64,000 nt of DNA from NCBI RefSeq assembly GCF_900162695.1, contig NZ_FUIH01000007.1, positions 2,046,001-2,110,000 of the forward strand. The letters run 5' to 3'. The position numbers were made by a program, and so were the translations under genes. Of the stretch, positions 41,782 through 50,843 are shown piece after piece. The notes under the pieces are model-generated. The model ran no database searches and was not told where the DNA came from. It saw nothing but the letters and a program-made list of their open reading frames with translations. Each line of letters starts with the position of its first letter. Position 1 is the stretch's first letter. Source of the stretch: Virgibacillus siamensis. GTDB taxonomy: Bacteria; Bacillota; Bacilli; Bacillales; Amphibacillaceae.

Positions 41782-41810
41782 TTGACATACCGGTCTTTAT
41801 ATGCGATTAT
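41782..41810 (+). promoter_or_regulatory. Promoter TTGACA-17-GATTAT upstream of the structured RNA
   Basis: Perfect -35 at 41782-41787, GATTAT at the optimal 17-bp distance; a perfect TATAAT lies at 41810-41815 but 22 bp from the -35. Confidence 0.5.
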
Positions 41811-41816
41811 ATAATT

Positions 41817-42170
41817 CGGTACATTTTGAAGTAGCAAGTAAGTGGTAGTTTTGGCATTCTGCTAGTGATTTTTGTAGATGCTTATTCACACTGGCGCGGC
41901 TTCGGGGTCGCAAGGACATCAGAGCAGGTTGGGCTGATGTTGCTTAAGTTAGAAAACACCAGTGGAACAATACCGCGGCAAATGAAATCAGTGGGAAAAC
42001 TTGTTTTATGCAAGCCATCGTTCCCCTATGGCAAGTTATTTTACTTAACTGCCTGCAGAAAGATTTCCATTCCCAATCGCATGCATTCAGGAATGATAGT
42101 ATAAAATTGAAAACTTATGTGTTACTTTGCAAATCAAAGGGGTACTCTTTTAGTGAGGGTACCCCTTTTC
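41817..42170 (+). ncRNA. Candidate structured RNA or long leader upstream of cvfB
   Basis: About 350 nt lie between a promoter and a strong terminator with no credible ORF. Several hairpins can be read by eye: CACTGG (41889-41894) with CCAGTG (41959-41964) enclosing CATCAG/CTGATG (41917-41922, 41934-41939), then ACTTG/CAAG near 42000 and GCCAT/ATGGC (42014-42032). A 79-codon open frame (41865-42104) lacks a ribosome site and protein-like composition. It did not match RNase P RNA, tmRNA, SRP RNA, 6S RNA, T-box, SAM, cobalamin, lysine or glmS elements as I know them. Confidence 0.45.
42136..42170 (+). terminator. Terminator between the structured RNA and cvfB
   Basis: 13-bp arms (42136-42148, 42156-42168) with a seven-base loop; the second arm ends in four T residues. 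It lies 70 nt before the cvfB start, so it either ends a separate ncRNA or attenuates cvfB. Confidence 0.8.
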
Positions 42171-42240
42171 CAATACATTACAACAAAAGTGTAAGCGCCT
42201 GTTTAGATACTCTTTATTTTTTAAAAAAGGATGGATTTCA

Positions 42241-43080
42241 ATGAAACCAGGAACAATACAGACACTCGAAGTTATCCGGAAAATAGATACCGGGTACGTT
42301 TTGGAAGGTGACGTGCTGCTCCATCACAATGAAACTGAAAATGAATTGGAGCACGGGCAACAGGTTGAAGTTTTTCTGTATACGGACAAAAAAGGGAAGA
42401 CTGTTGCAAGTGGAAAAGTTCCGTTTATTCAAATGGATCATTACGGATGGGCAAATGTAGTGGACGTAATTCCGGGTCTCGGTGTATTTGTTGATATTGG
42501 CACTACAAAGGAAATACTTGTTTCGATAGATGATCTGCCGTTGTTTGAGCGCGTCTGGCCAATCAACGGCGACAAGCTGTTCGTAACGCTGGGGCACGAT
42601 CGGAAGGGACGCCTGCTTGCTATCCCTGGATCAGAAAATGCATTTGACCACTTATGGGAAACAGCGTCAGAGGATCTTTTGAACAAGTCGGTTAATGGTC
42701 GGATTTATCGAACCAGCAAGGAAGGTGCAGCGGTAATCACCGAAAATCACCATCGGGGCTTTATCCATCATACCGAACGCAAAACTGAACCCCGTCTTGG
42801 CGAGCTGGTCCACGGGCGTATTATTGATGTGAAAGACGATGGATCCATCAACATCTCACTCCGTCCGCTTAAAAAGGAAAGCCGGATTGAAGATGCCGAT
42901 AGTATTTTAATGCACCTGGAGCAGAACGGAGGGGTCGTCCCTTTCACTGATAAAAGCGAACCGGAAGATATACGGGGAACCTTTAACATCAGCAAAGCTG
43001 CCTTCAAACGGGCACTGGGAAAACTGATGAAAGATGGAAAGATTGAACAACGTGAAGGAAATACGTATTTAAAAAAATAA
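42241..43080 (+). CDS. cvfB: CvfB/YitL-family S1-domain RNA-binding protein
   Basis: 279 residues. Tandem S1-like OB domains (~1-60, 65-130 and 140-215; GVFVDIGTTKEILVS and GELVHGRIIDVKDDGSINISL) and a C-terminal winged helix (~220-279, FNISKAAFKRALGKLMKDGKI). This is the layout of staphylococcal CvfB, a virulence and RNA-binding factor, and of B. subtilis YitL. Ribosome site AAAAAAGGATGG. Confidence 0.92.
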   Translation: MKPGTIQTLEVIRKIDTGYVLEGDVLLHHNETENELEHGQQVEVFLYTDKKGKTVASGKVPFIQMDHYGWANVVDVIPGLGVFVDIGTTKEILVSIDDLPLFERVWPINGDKLFVTLGHDRKGRLLAIPGSENAFDHLWETASEDLLNKSVNGRIYRTSKEGAAVITENHHRGFIHHTERKTEPRLGELVHGRIIDVKDDGSINISLRPLKKESRIEDADSILMHLEQNGGVVPFTDKSEPEDIRGTFNISKAAFKRALGKLMKDGKIEQREGNTYLKK

Positions 43081-43102
43081 TGCGCCCTCCCAAAACAAAA
43101 AC

Positions 43103-43130
43103 AAGCAACCACTAAATGGTGGTTGCTTTC
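43103..43130. terminator. Terminator after cvfB, shared with the convergent gene
   Basis: Ten-base arms AAGCAACCAC/GTGGTTGCTT with a six-base loop, followed by TCTTTC. Confidence 0.8.
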
Positions 43131-43132
43131 TT

Positions 43133-43408
43133 TCAGGAGTGCTGACCGGAGTCCACAATCGAAGTGGCGACTGCAGTTACTGCTCCAGCGAACAGACATG
43201 CAATCCCCCATCCTCCAAGACCTAATCCGGATACCACAATATTTTGGGTTACTGAAATAAATAACAAAATTAATCCAATACCAAACACAATGACAGCTGG
43301 TATGTATATTGTGTATTTACTATAGGATGAAGCCTTACTGATGATGATGTTTAAAATCATTAAGACAATTAAAATTACCAGTCCAATAAGTAGGGCAGTG
43401 CCAAACAT
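43133..43408 (-). CDS. Small membrane protein, possibly YesK-like
   Basis: 91 residues with three hydrophobic segments (~3-22, 35-55 and 60-85). The C-terminus GLGGWGIACLFAGAVTAVATS is Gly/Ala-rich. Length and topology resemble the YesK family of Bacillus, but the match is not certain. ATG at 43408 has a GAGGTG ribosome site. Function unknown. Confidence 0.65.
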   Translation of the reverse strand: MFGTALLIGLVILIVLMILNIIISKASSYSKYTIYIPAVIVFGIGLILLFISVTQNIVVSGLGLGGWGIACLFAGAVTAVATSIVDSGQHS

Positions 43409-43513
43409 CCAATCACCTCATCTTTCTGTTCCAAACTTACTTCCAGTTTACCTAGGAACCAATACAAAGTCAATTTAATTTGACATCTGAAATCACGGAA
43501 AATATCATGGATC

Positions 43514-43741
43514 TTATTTCATAATACCGTACATATCATCCAATTTTTCTTCTATATACGATTTACTTTCTTCCACACCAAGATTATAAAATATCGGTCC
43601 GATTTCTTCGATAATAAAATCCGTCATCAGCATTGCCGCAAGATTCCCAATATCCTCGCCCCGTTCAGTTGCAAAATATTCCATAATTGTTTCAGCCATA
43701 TTTTCTTTCGTTTCTTTCGATATATCAAATTTTGATTTCAC
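43514..43741 (-). CDS. DUF2164 family protein
   Basis: 75 residues from a GTG with GGGAGGGG upstream. The family pattern is clear: an initial basic strand, then I-M-E-Y-F-A-T-E-R-G-E-D-I-G, then MLMTDFIIEEIGPIFYNLGV. DUF2164 proteins are small cytoplasmic helical proteins of unknown role, common in Bacillus. Confidence 0.85.
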   Translation of the reverse strand: MKSKFDISKETKENMAETIMEYFATERGEDIGNLAAMLMTDFIIEEIGPIFYNLGVEESKSYIEEKLDDMYGIMK

Positions 43742-43875
43742 ATAAATCCCCTCCCTGACAGTTTCTGCATTTTGTTGAATATTATGTTCCTCATGATCAG
43801 CTTATAATATATTTAACAATTGGCAAAGGATTTTTTGGTTACTTGTCGAATTATACATATACGAGGAGGAATACG

Positions 43876-45573
43876 ATGAAAACTTTTGAAAACTATACAT
43901 ACGAAAGACCGGACATGAAGAAAACGAAAGAATCATTCAATGATCTGTTGGATGCTTTTAAAACCGCAGATTCAATTGAAGGACAAAATAAGGCTATAAA
44001 AGCCATCAATGATTTCAGAAATGGATTATCTACACTTTCCAATCTGGTTTATATCCGTGCTTCCATTGACACGAATGACGATTTTTATCAAAACGAACGT
44101 GATTATTTTGATGAAATTGAACCGGAAATAACCGAAATGGACACTGCTTTCTATAAAGAGCTTGTACAGTCTCCTTTCCGTGATGCATTGGAGGAGCAGT
44201 GGGGACCACAGTTGTTTCAGATTGCTGATTACATGATCAAAGCATTTTCACCGGAAGTAATGGAACTGCTGCAAAAAGAGAACAAGTTATCATCCGAATA
44301 CTCGAAGCTGGTTGCATCCGCGCAGGTGGAATTCAATGGCGAAACGTACACACTCGCTCAGCTTGGTCCGTTTGCACAGCATAAAGACCGCTCCGTCCGC
44401 AAAAAGGCCAGGGAAGCAAGCGCAGGCTATTTTGCCAGTCATGCAGAAAAATTTGATGACATTTACGACCAGCTCGTCAAAACGAGACATGAAATTGCCA
44501 CAACACTCGGCTACAAAAATTTCGTGGAACTCGGGTATGTCCGCATGCTGCGAATTGATTACGATGCAGACATGGTAAAAGTGTTCCGTAAACAGGTACG
44601 CGAATCAATTGTCCCGCTTGTAACAAGACTTTATCAAAAACAAGCGGAACGAATTGGCGTGGACAAGCTGAAGTTTTATGATGAGGGTTTCAAGTTTCGA
44701 ACCGGCAATGCAAAACCAAAAGGTAGTCCGGAATGGATTATTGAAAATGGAAAAAAGATGTACGAAGAACTTTCCGGTGAGACGAGGGAATTTTTCCAGT
44801 TTATGCTGGACCGCCACCTGATGGACCTGGAAGCGAAGAAAGGGAAAGAAGCCGGCGGTTATTGCACTTTTATTGAGGATTATCAATCACCATTCATTTT
44901 TGCCAATTTCAATGGAACTTCAGGTGATATTGATGTGTTGACCCATGAAGCAGGCCACGCATTCCAGTTCTATTCCAGCCGGAACATTGGGATTCCGGAA
45001 TATTTAATGCCGACATATGAAGCTGCAGAGATCCATTCGATGAGCATGGAATTTTTTACATGGCCATGGATGGAGCTGTTTTTCAAGGAAGAAACGGATA
45101 AATATAAATATTCCCATCTTGCCGACGGATTACAGTTTTTACCATATGGTGTTGCAGTGGATGAATTCCAGCACCTTGTATATGAACATCCGGAATGGAC
45201 ATCGGATGAACGGAAACAGGCCTGGAAAAAGCTTGAAGAGATATATCTGCCACACCGGGATTACGATGGACACCCGTATCTGGAAGCTGGCGGATTCTGG
45301 CAGCGTCAAGGGCATATATATGATGTGCCATTTTATTATATTGACTACACACTTGCCCAAATATGTGCTTTCCAATTTTGGAAAAGATCACGTGAAGAAG
45401 GTTCAAAAGCATGGCAAGACTATCAGAATCTGTGTAAGCTTGGCGGGTCTAAATCATTCCTTGGACTGGTGGAAGCCGCAAACCTTCGTTCACCATTTGA
45501 AGAAGGAACGGTGGAGTCAGTTGTCGATTCAATCGAAAAATGGCTTGAATCAGCTGAAACAAAATTGCAATAG
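43876..45573 (+). CDS. M3-family oligoendopeptidase (PepF-like)
   Basis: 565 residues from the ATG at 43876 behind GGAGGA; an 11-codon extension upstream is not supported. The zinc site H357-E-A-G-H361 (DVLTHEAGHAFQFYSS) and the downstream third ligand region (YEAAEIHSMSMEFFTWP) are intact. It cleaves peptides in the cytoplasm. The length fits the 564-residue M3 group (AlmPepF-type). Confidence 0.93.
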   Translation: MKTFENYTYERPDMKKTKESFNDLLDAFKTADSIEGQNKAIKAINDFRNGLSTLSNLVYIRASIDTNDDFYQNERDYFDEIEPEITEMDTAFYKELVQSPFRDALEEQWGPQLFQIADYMIKAFSPEVMELLQKENKLSSEYSKLVASAQVEFNGETYTLAQLGPFAQHKDRSVRKKAREASAGYFASHAEKFDDIYDQLVKTRHEIATTLGYKNFVELGYVRMLRIDYDADMVKVFRKQVRESIVPLVTRLYQKQAERIGVDKLKFYDEGFKFRTGNAKPKGSPEWIIENGKKMYEELSGETREFFQFMLDRHLMDLEAKKGKEAGGYCTFIEDYQSPFIFANFNGTSGDIDVLTHEAGHAFQFYSSRNIGIPEYLMPTYEAAEIHSMSMEFFTWPWMELFFKEETDKYKYSHLADGLQFLPYGVAVDEFQHLVYEHPEWTSDERKQAWKKLEEIYLPHRDYDGHPYLEAGGFWQRQGHIYDVPFYYIDYTLAQICAFQFWKRSREEGSKAWQDYQNLCKLGGSKSFLGLVEAANLRSPFEEGTVESVVDSIEKWLESAETKLQ

Positions 45574-45584
45574 CACAAGAAAAA

Positions 45585-45622
45585 AGGCCATCGCCGATTT
45601 TTATAGCGATGGCCTGATATAT
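45585..45622 (+). terminator. Terminator of the oligoendopeptidase gene
   Basis: AGGCCATCGC/GCGATGGCCT, ten perfect pairs, 11-base loop, then GATATATTTC. Confidence 0.75.
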
Positions 45623-45632
45623 TTCGCATAAA

Positions 45633-45649
45633 AAAAGGGTTATAAACCT
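45633..45649 (-). terminator. Weak terminator of the SASP gene
   Basis: On the minus strand a short GGTT-TAT-AACC stem is followed by seven T residues. Confidence 0.45.
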
Positions 45650-45684
45650 CATTTATGCCTACATCCTGGTAATCCTGCACCAAC

Positions 45685-45885
45685 CTATTTATTTCTGTTG
45701 GACATGCTTGATTCAGCGATTCTAATCATGCGTTTCACCATTTCTCCACCTACTGCACCATTATCACGTGCTGTTGTGTCCGCACCAGGCTGGACACCGA
45801 GTTCATTGGAAATTTCATTTTTTAAATTCTCGACCGAATCCCTGGCACCCGGCACCAGCAAATCGTTATTATTGTTGTCTCCCAT
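45685..45885 (-). CDS. Alpha/beta-type small acid-soluble spore protein
   Basis: 66 residues with the conserved SASP regions: VENLKNEISNELGV, which includes the germination-protease site at NEIS, and a closing GGEMVKRMIRIAESS. It coats DNA in the dormant spore and protects it from UV and heat, then serves as an amino acid source. Its presence shows the organism forms endospores. The ATG has a GGGGAGTG ribosome site; a SigG promoter is expected but I could not place it with confidence. Confidence 0.93.
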   Translation of the reverse strand: MGDNNNNDLLVPGARDSVENLKNEISNELGVQPGADTTARDNGAVGGEMVKRMIRIAESSMSNRNK

Positions 45886-46009
45886 CGCTGATCACTCCCC
45901 ATGGTTTTGAAACAGATGAATATACCTGCTTCCATATTATTTTTTGATCAAATCATCCGTCTATCCTTGTTAAATAATTCATGTTTCGATACAAATGCTT
46001 AGATGAATA

Positions 46010-46018
46010 TGCTACAAT
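46010..46018 (+). promoter_or_regulatory. Extended -10 promoter TGCTACAAT of the HAD gene
   Basis: TG-n-TACAAT 33 bases upstream of the ATG at 46052; no good -35. Confidence 0.5.
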
Positions 46019-46051
46019 GCGATAAAGACTTATCGACAGGAGCGATGCACA

Positions 46052-46837
46052 ATGACTTATAGAATTTTATTTTTGGATATTGACGGGACCACCTTAGGAC
46101 CGGACCATACAGTACCGGAATCAACAAAACAAGCGATTAAAAAAGTAACGGAACAAGGACTCCATATATTCTTTGCTACCGGAAGGCCACTCCATGAATT
46201 GAATCAGCTTTCCAGAGAGTTGGGTGTTTACTCATACATAGGTTATAACGGTGCACATGTTGTTCATCAAGGCAAAACAATTCTAAATGCCACGCTTAAC
46301 CGGGAAATTGTCCAAAAGTACTTGGATATTGCCTATGAGCATGATCATGAAGCTGTATTGTATACAAAGGAAGCCAACTGCTTCACAACCTTAACCAGAG
46401 ATTTTGTTAAGCAATTTATTGATACATTTCAGCTCAAGCAAAATAAAATATTTACCTGGGAAAAAGCAGATGAAATACTTGGTGCCACATTACTGAACGT
46501 AAACCCTTCACAGGAGAACCTCTATGACTTTGACCCATCCACACACCTATCACCTGTACAGGTGGCAGGTGTTACGAATTGCTATGACATCATTCGGGAC
46601 AATGTCAATAAAGGGAAAGCTGTTGAGCGAGTTTTAAAAGTATTGGACATTAAGCCGGAGGAAGCAATTGCTTTCGGTGACGGAATGAATGATAAAGAAA
46701 TGCTTGCTGCTGCAGGCGAAAGTTTTGCAATGGAAAACGCTCACCCCGACCTGTTTGAATATGCCAAGCACCGGACAACATCCGTTGAGGAAGATGGCAT
46801 TGCAAATGGACTGAAAAAACTGGGACTGCTTGTCTGA
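46052..46837 (+). CDS. Cof-type HAD-IIB phosphatase
   Basis: 261 residues. Catalytic Asp9 and Asp11 (FLDIDGT), motif II in FFATGRPLHEL, motif III lysine in VNKGKAVERVL, and motif IV AFGDGMNDKEML. An IIB cap lies in the middle (~85-185). Such enzymes dephosphorylate sugar phosphates or FMN-like substrates; the substrate is not predictable. Confidence 0.92.
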   Translation: MTYRILFLDIDGTTLGPDHTVPESTKQAIKKVTEQGLHIFFATGRPLHELNQLSRELGVYSYIGYNGAHVVHQGKTILNATLNREIVQKYLDIAYEHDHEAVLYTKEANCFTTLTRDFVKQFIDTFQLKQNKIFTWEKADEILGATLLNVNPSQENLYDFDPSTHLSPVQVAGVTNCYDIIRDNVNKGKAVERVLKVLDIKPEEAIAFGDGMNDKEMLAAAGESFAMENAHPDLFEYAKHRTTSVEEDGIANGLKKLGLLV

Positions 46838-46867
46838 AGAATTATCAGGATTTTTCCAGTTACGAAA

Positions 46868-46908
46868 AAATCCCGTATCACGACTAGTGTGGTACGGGAT
46901 TTATTTTT
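46868..46908. terminator. Bidirectional terminator between the HAD and exoprotein genes
   Basis: AAATCCCGTA/TACGGGATTT arms, extended by a CAC/GTG pair, followed by ATTTTTAT on the plus strand and by TTTTTTCG on the minus strand. Confidence 0.8.
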
Positions 46909-46922
46909 ATGCAGAAGTTTGG

Positions 46923-49900
46923 TCAATTTACATTGGTCAATTCAATTTTCTGTTCCGCTTGTACGTCATTTGATTCAACGACCAAAGAAATTTCACCGGA
47001 AGATAATGCTTCAAGCGTATGGGAAGCAGTATCAAAAACTGCTGCATATTTACCGGATTTTTTTGCTTGCTCCAGTTTACTGTCCTTACCGATAAAAAGA
47101 TTTCCACTGCCCTTCCAAGTAACTGTGGCAGGGTATTCCAGCGGAAATTCAAGATTTCCATGCTGATGACCTGTCGCACTGATGGTAACTGTCTCACCGA
47201 CATCAACCGCATCAGGTGCATGCAGCGTAATGGACTGCAACAATGGCCGCACCTTAGCCTGTATCCATTCGGAACCATAAACATTGCTTCTATCTGATGC
47301 CTGATCTGGTCCATTTGCTTTATCAGGTACCGGGGTCGCATCCACACCAAACATTGTCCAGGCATAGAACCCGCCTTCATCAGGTGCCCCATAAGGCGCT
47401 TTTCCGGATGGTCCTACAACCATATACGGAACACCCTCCACCCGTTCAACATTTACTGTATGTGCATGACCGCTAATATAGATGGCGCCTTTCCCATCGG
47501 AATTTTTTCGAAAATTTGTGAGCCATTTCTCTATTAACGCTGCTTCTTTACTGTCCTGCAGTTGGCTGTTGTCGGTGGGAAGCGGATCCCGTGTCGGATG
47601 ATGACTAAATACGACAACGTTATTAATGGCGGGATCCGTTGTTGCACCTTGAAGTGATTCTTTCAACTCAGGCAGTTGCTCAAAATCACTTGTACGGAAG
47701 CTGCCTGTTGAGGAATCAAGCAATATAAAACGTGTTCCTTCATGATCAAAGGTAAAACGATTTTCTTCAAAAACATCCAAGAAATTATTAAGTGTTCCAG
47801 GTCCGGCTATTTCATGATTGCCGGGGATGTAATAAATCGGTATGCTGTCCCCTACTTCTTCTTCAAGAAGTTGTTTGGCAAACTCAAAATCCTCCTCCCA
47901 GGCAGTGTCAACAAGATCACCATTAATGACAAGGAAATCAGGATTTTCCCGGACAATTTGTCTGAGTGATTCCCGGGCCATTTTCGCTGCCCGTCCATTT
48001 GGTGTAGCTGCAGTAAATTGACTGTCAGCAAGAACTGCAAATTTCCAGCGATCACTGTCAATCGTGCCGTTTTGTATAATGAGTGAATCAGGTTCTTCCT
48101 CACTCTGTTCAGGCATATCGACAGCGGGAGGTACTTCGACTGTCAAATTATCAAAAATCAATTGCCCTGTATATTGTTCATCGCCATTGGTTTCCACTGG
48201 ATAAATCCGCCATAAATTCACAGGGTATTGAATCCCATCCGGCAACGTTGTTTCAACATACTTCCAGCCAGTCCAATTGACTTCATCCGCTAAATTTAAT
48301 GTATATCGCGTATCTGAAGCATCTTCAATTACCATCCGCAGCCAAGCTCCATTACCATCACCTTTTACCCATAAGCCAATCTTCTGAACATCTCCTGGCA
48401 ATTCCAGTTTGGGTGATGCTTGTAAGTAAGCTGCACGCGTTGCCGTAGTTGTCGTAAAATCATAATTTAATTTGATCCCCTTTCCTTCTTTACCAGAGGC
48501 AGGTTCAAGGGAAGCCTTGACACTAAAAGGATACTTTGCCGATTCCCAGCTTGTTAATTCTTCAAAATCCGAAACCGTCTCAGAGGAAAACCCTACTGTT
48601 GCAGGAACTTTTATTTCCATATCAAGCACTCGAATGGTGATTAGGGTTGCTGAACCATCCTTTTTTGGCACAATCTTAAAACCGCCATGCTTATTTTCCT
48701 TAATCGAAATAACGGTTTCATCATAATCAAGCTCAATATCCCTCGACTCAATCGGAGCGGAATATCCGGCTTCGTCATACCCGATAACAGTAAATGTATC
48801 TTCACTGCCCATTTCCAGACTGAGATGCGCAGTTGTGGTCTCAATCCGATCAAGCTCTCCAAGTACTGTCAGCGGCGCTGTGCCTTTAACGGATTTGACT
48901 TTTGCCCGTGCCTGTGCGGACCCTGATTTTTCTGCATAAAAAACGCCATTTTTATCAAAAGACCCGACATTCGCCGGTATTGCCTGCCAGGAAATATCAT
49001 TCACTGCTACCGGAAAATAATTTTCATCATATCCAAGCCCGGTAAACGTTCGGCTTAAACCCGGAAATACCCGATTGCTGTTTTCAACATCTATTACGGT
49101 TTCAACGGTAAAGCCTGTTAGTTCACCACTGCCGGCTTTCGCGAAAATACCGATTCCATTTGGCACGTTCCGCTCTTCTCCATCAGAAGGAGAATTAACC
49201 ACCCTTGCGTCTGCTTTGCCGGGTTTCCGTGCCACCATTGTGGTTGATCCCCCGCCATCAATATTTAAGGCTGTATAGGCTCCCTGTTCCTTCATAAAAT
49301 GTGCTAATTCTTTATACGTCATCCCCCTGCTGTCCACTTGCCGTCCATCAATTGCAGCGAGAATCATCTTTTTTCCGTCCCGGGAAAGCCCGACAGCTGT
49401 CCGTGGAGCTGTTGTAGTATCATCCAGTCCCGCCTGAACCTGTCCATTTTCAATTAAAACTGCATTGCCACCGACCGCAAAGTCCATCATCGCCTCATCA
49501 TCAGCCTTCGGTGCATATTCAACCGTAACACTGTCACCAATTGTGAGATTCCGAAGTCGATCAGCACCTTGTCCCCTGCCTGTCAGTACAATTGTACCTT
49601 CTCGAATTTCACCTTTACCTGCACTATTATCTACTGCAATTACGTTACCATTTCTAACAGTTACCTCATAAATATCAGACCCTGTTTCAGAACGTTGCGC
49701 TTTTCCCCAAAGTGGTGTATACAGGCCAATTCCACCTTCTGGAACCGTGTATTGGTTGAATGCCGCAAGCGGATAATCACCACTTGGAAGGTGTATTGTC
49801 CCATCAAGAAAAATATCTGTAATATGTCCTATTCCATGCTTGTCCACACCGACAGTCAACGTATGCGTACCCTGTGGTCCTTTTAATAGTTTGCCATCTT

Positions 49901-50333
49901 TAATTGCGGTCCCGAGAGGTGCATTTGTATCATTGATGTCAAAAAAGTCACCATTGACACCACCGATTGCCCCCGCCGCTGCTGCCATTTCCGACACTGG
50001 CTTCGCTTTTGAAATTTCACCAGGAAAAAGAAGATCTGTTGAGCTTTTATCATTCGTGAGGTCGACGGTCATCATTTCACCATTAATCCAGCCACGTGAA
50101 TCAAACCGTTCAAACGTTGTCAATTCAATACCCGGACCAATTGTTGTTGTCTCTTTTTCGGAAACAATTGTTGCACCATCCGGACCAACAGTTATTTCCG
50201 GCTCTGTCCGATCAGAAGATGACCGCACTTCAGATGCAGGGTTGAAAGCTGCATCTGCCTGCATCGCAGGAACAAACAATACCATTGCTAAAACGAACAT
50301 CTGCACACTGCGAATCCACCATTTTTGATTCAT
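46923..50333 (-). CDS. Secreted phosphodiester glycosidase (NAGPA) / metallophosphoesterase fusion
   Basis: 1136 residues from the ATG at 50333 with AGGAGGGG upstream; the in-frame extension to 50429 has no ribosome site. A signal peptide (~1-27, cut after ADA) precedes a NAGPA domain (~55-345) containing the hallmark ALNIDGGGSTTMVAR. Ig-like linker domains (~350-520) and a carbohydrate-binding-type jelly roll (~540-690, WVKGDGNGAWLRMV) follow. A calcineurin-like phosphoesterase (~715-970) has VLADSQF, NGDLVD, PGNHE, FSHHP and SGHAH motifs; an Ig-like tail ends the protein. There is no anchor, so it is probably released or wall-associated. It likely acts on phosphodiester-linked sugars, e.g. 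wall polymers. Confidence 0.88.
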   Translation of the reverse strand: MNQKWWIRSVQMFVLAMVLFVPAMQADAAFNPASEVRSSSDRTEPEITVGPDGATIVSEKETTTIGPGIELTTFERFDSRGWINGEMMTVDLTNDKSSTDLLFPGEISKAKPVSEMAAAAGAIGGVNGDFFDINDTNAPLGTAIKDGKLLKGPQGTHTLTVGVDKHGIGHITDIFLDGTIHLPSGDYPLAAFNQYTVPEGGIGLYTPLWGKAQRSETGSDIYEVTVRNGNVIAVDNSAGKGEIREGTIVLTGRGQGADRLRNLTIGDSVTVEYAPKADDEAMMDFAVGGNAVLIENGQVQAGLDDTTTAPRTAVGLSRDGKKMILAAIDGRQVDSRGMTYKELAHFMKEQGAYTALNIDGGGSTTMVARKPGKADARVVNSPSDGEERNVPNGIGIFAKAGSGELTGFTVETVIDVENSNRVFPGLSRTFTGLGYDENYFPVAVNDISWQAIPANVGSFDKNGVFYAEKSGSAQARAKVKSVKGTAPLTVLGELDRIETTTAHLSLEMGSEDTFTVIGYDEAGYSAPIESRDIELDYDETVISIKENKHGGFKIVPKKDGSATLITIRVLDMEIKVPATVGFSSETVSDFEELTSWESAKYPFSVKASLEPASGKEGKGIKLNYDFTTTTATRAAYLQASPKLELPGDVQKIGLWVKGDGNGAWLRMVIEDASDTRYTLNLADEVNWTGWKYVETTLPDGIQYPVNLWRIYPVETNGDEQYTGQLIFDNLTVEVPPAVDMPEQSEEEPDSLIIQNGTIDSDRWKFAVLADSQFTAATPNGRAAKMARESLRQIVRENPDFLVINGDLVDTAWEEDFEFAKQLLEEEVGDSIPIYYIPGNHEIAGPGTLNNFLDVFEENRFTFDHEGTRFILLDSSTGSFRTSDFEQLPELKESLQGATTDPAINNVVVFSHHPTRDPLPTDNSQLQDSKEAALIEKWLTNFRKNSDGKGAIYISGHAHTVNVERVEGVPYMVVGPSGKAPYGAPDEGGFYAWTMFGVDATPVPDKANGPDQASDRSNVYGSEWIQAKVRPLLQSITLHAPDAVDVGETVTISATGHQHGNLEFPLEYPATVTWKGSGNLFIGKDSKLEQAKKSGKYAAVFDTASHTLEALSSGEISLVVESNDVQAEQKIELTNVN

Positions 50334-50773
50334 CAGAATTCCCCTCCTATAAAATGATTTGTTCAGGTATTGCCAGTGAAGATACAGGAACCTCCCTTCT
50401 TCATTTTTTTCAAGGTATGTGAAGGGCATTTTATAACCCTTATACCAAATAGTTATAAAGCGCTTTCAAAAGAGTAGTTGGGTAATTTCTGACTGAGTTG
50501 CTTAAAGGGGACAAAGATCAAATTCAGGGACTTTCTATCCAGTGCTGTTTCTGTAATCGAGTTTATCTGACAATCACTTTACCAACATCTGTATAAATTT
50601 TACAACTATAAAGAAAACGAATGCTTAAAAACAGGTAAAAGGTTGCAAGAATGGAAGTTTAACAAGCTGTAAAACATGTTACTTTTGTATGTTACGAGGA
50701 AAAATAAATGTGATTTGACCTGTGCTATTCTTACCAGGAAGTTTTTCAGTATTTTCCTAAGTAAAAAATGCGC
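50334..50773. other. Intergenic region without a gene; cre-like site at 50455-50468
   Basis: No supported ORF was found. A palindromic ATAAAGCGCTTTCA at 50455-50468 fits cre at seven of nine defined positions and could regulate the NAGPA gene, which begins 122 bases downstream on the minus strand. A 12-bp perfect palindrome TAGCTGCAGCTA lies nearby at 50827-50838. Confidence 0.4.
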
Positions 50774-50809
50774 GAAAAACTGCAATCGCTATTCTTATGC
50801 GATTGCAGT
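50774..50809 (-). terminator. Terminator of metA
   Basis: Perfect 11-bp arms ACTGCAATCGC/GCGATTGCAGT with a nine-base loop; the minus strand continues with TTTTTCG. Confidence 0.85.
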
Positions 50810-50843
50810 ATGGTCAAATATTTTTTTAGCTGCAGCTATAAGC

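Noticed and set aside
41941..41980. Possible T-box antiterminator (TGG...ACCGCGG)
   Set aside because: The conserved block is interrupted by extra bases, the terminator is ~160 nt away, and cvfB is not an amino acid gene.
41865..42104. 79-codon ORF in the region upstream of cvfB
   Set aside because: No ribosome site, no recognisable protein family, and the sequence is better explained by RNA hairpins.
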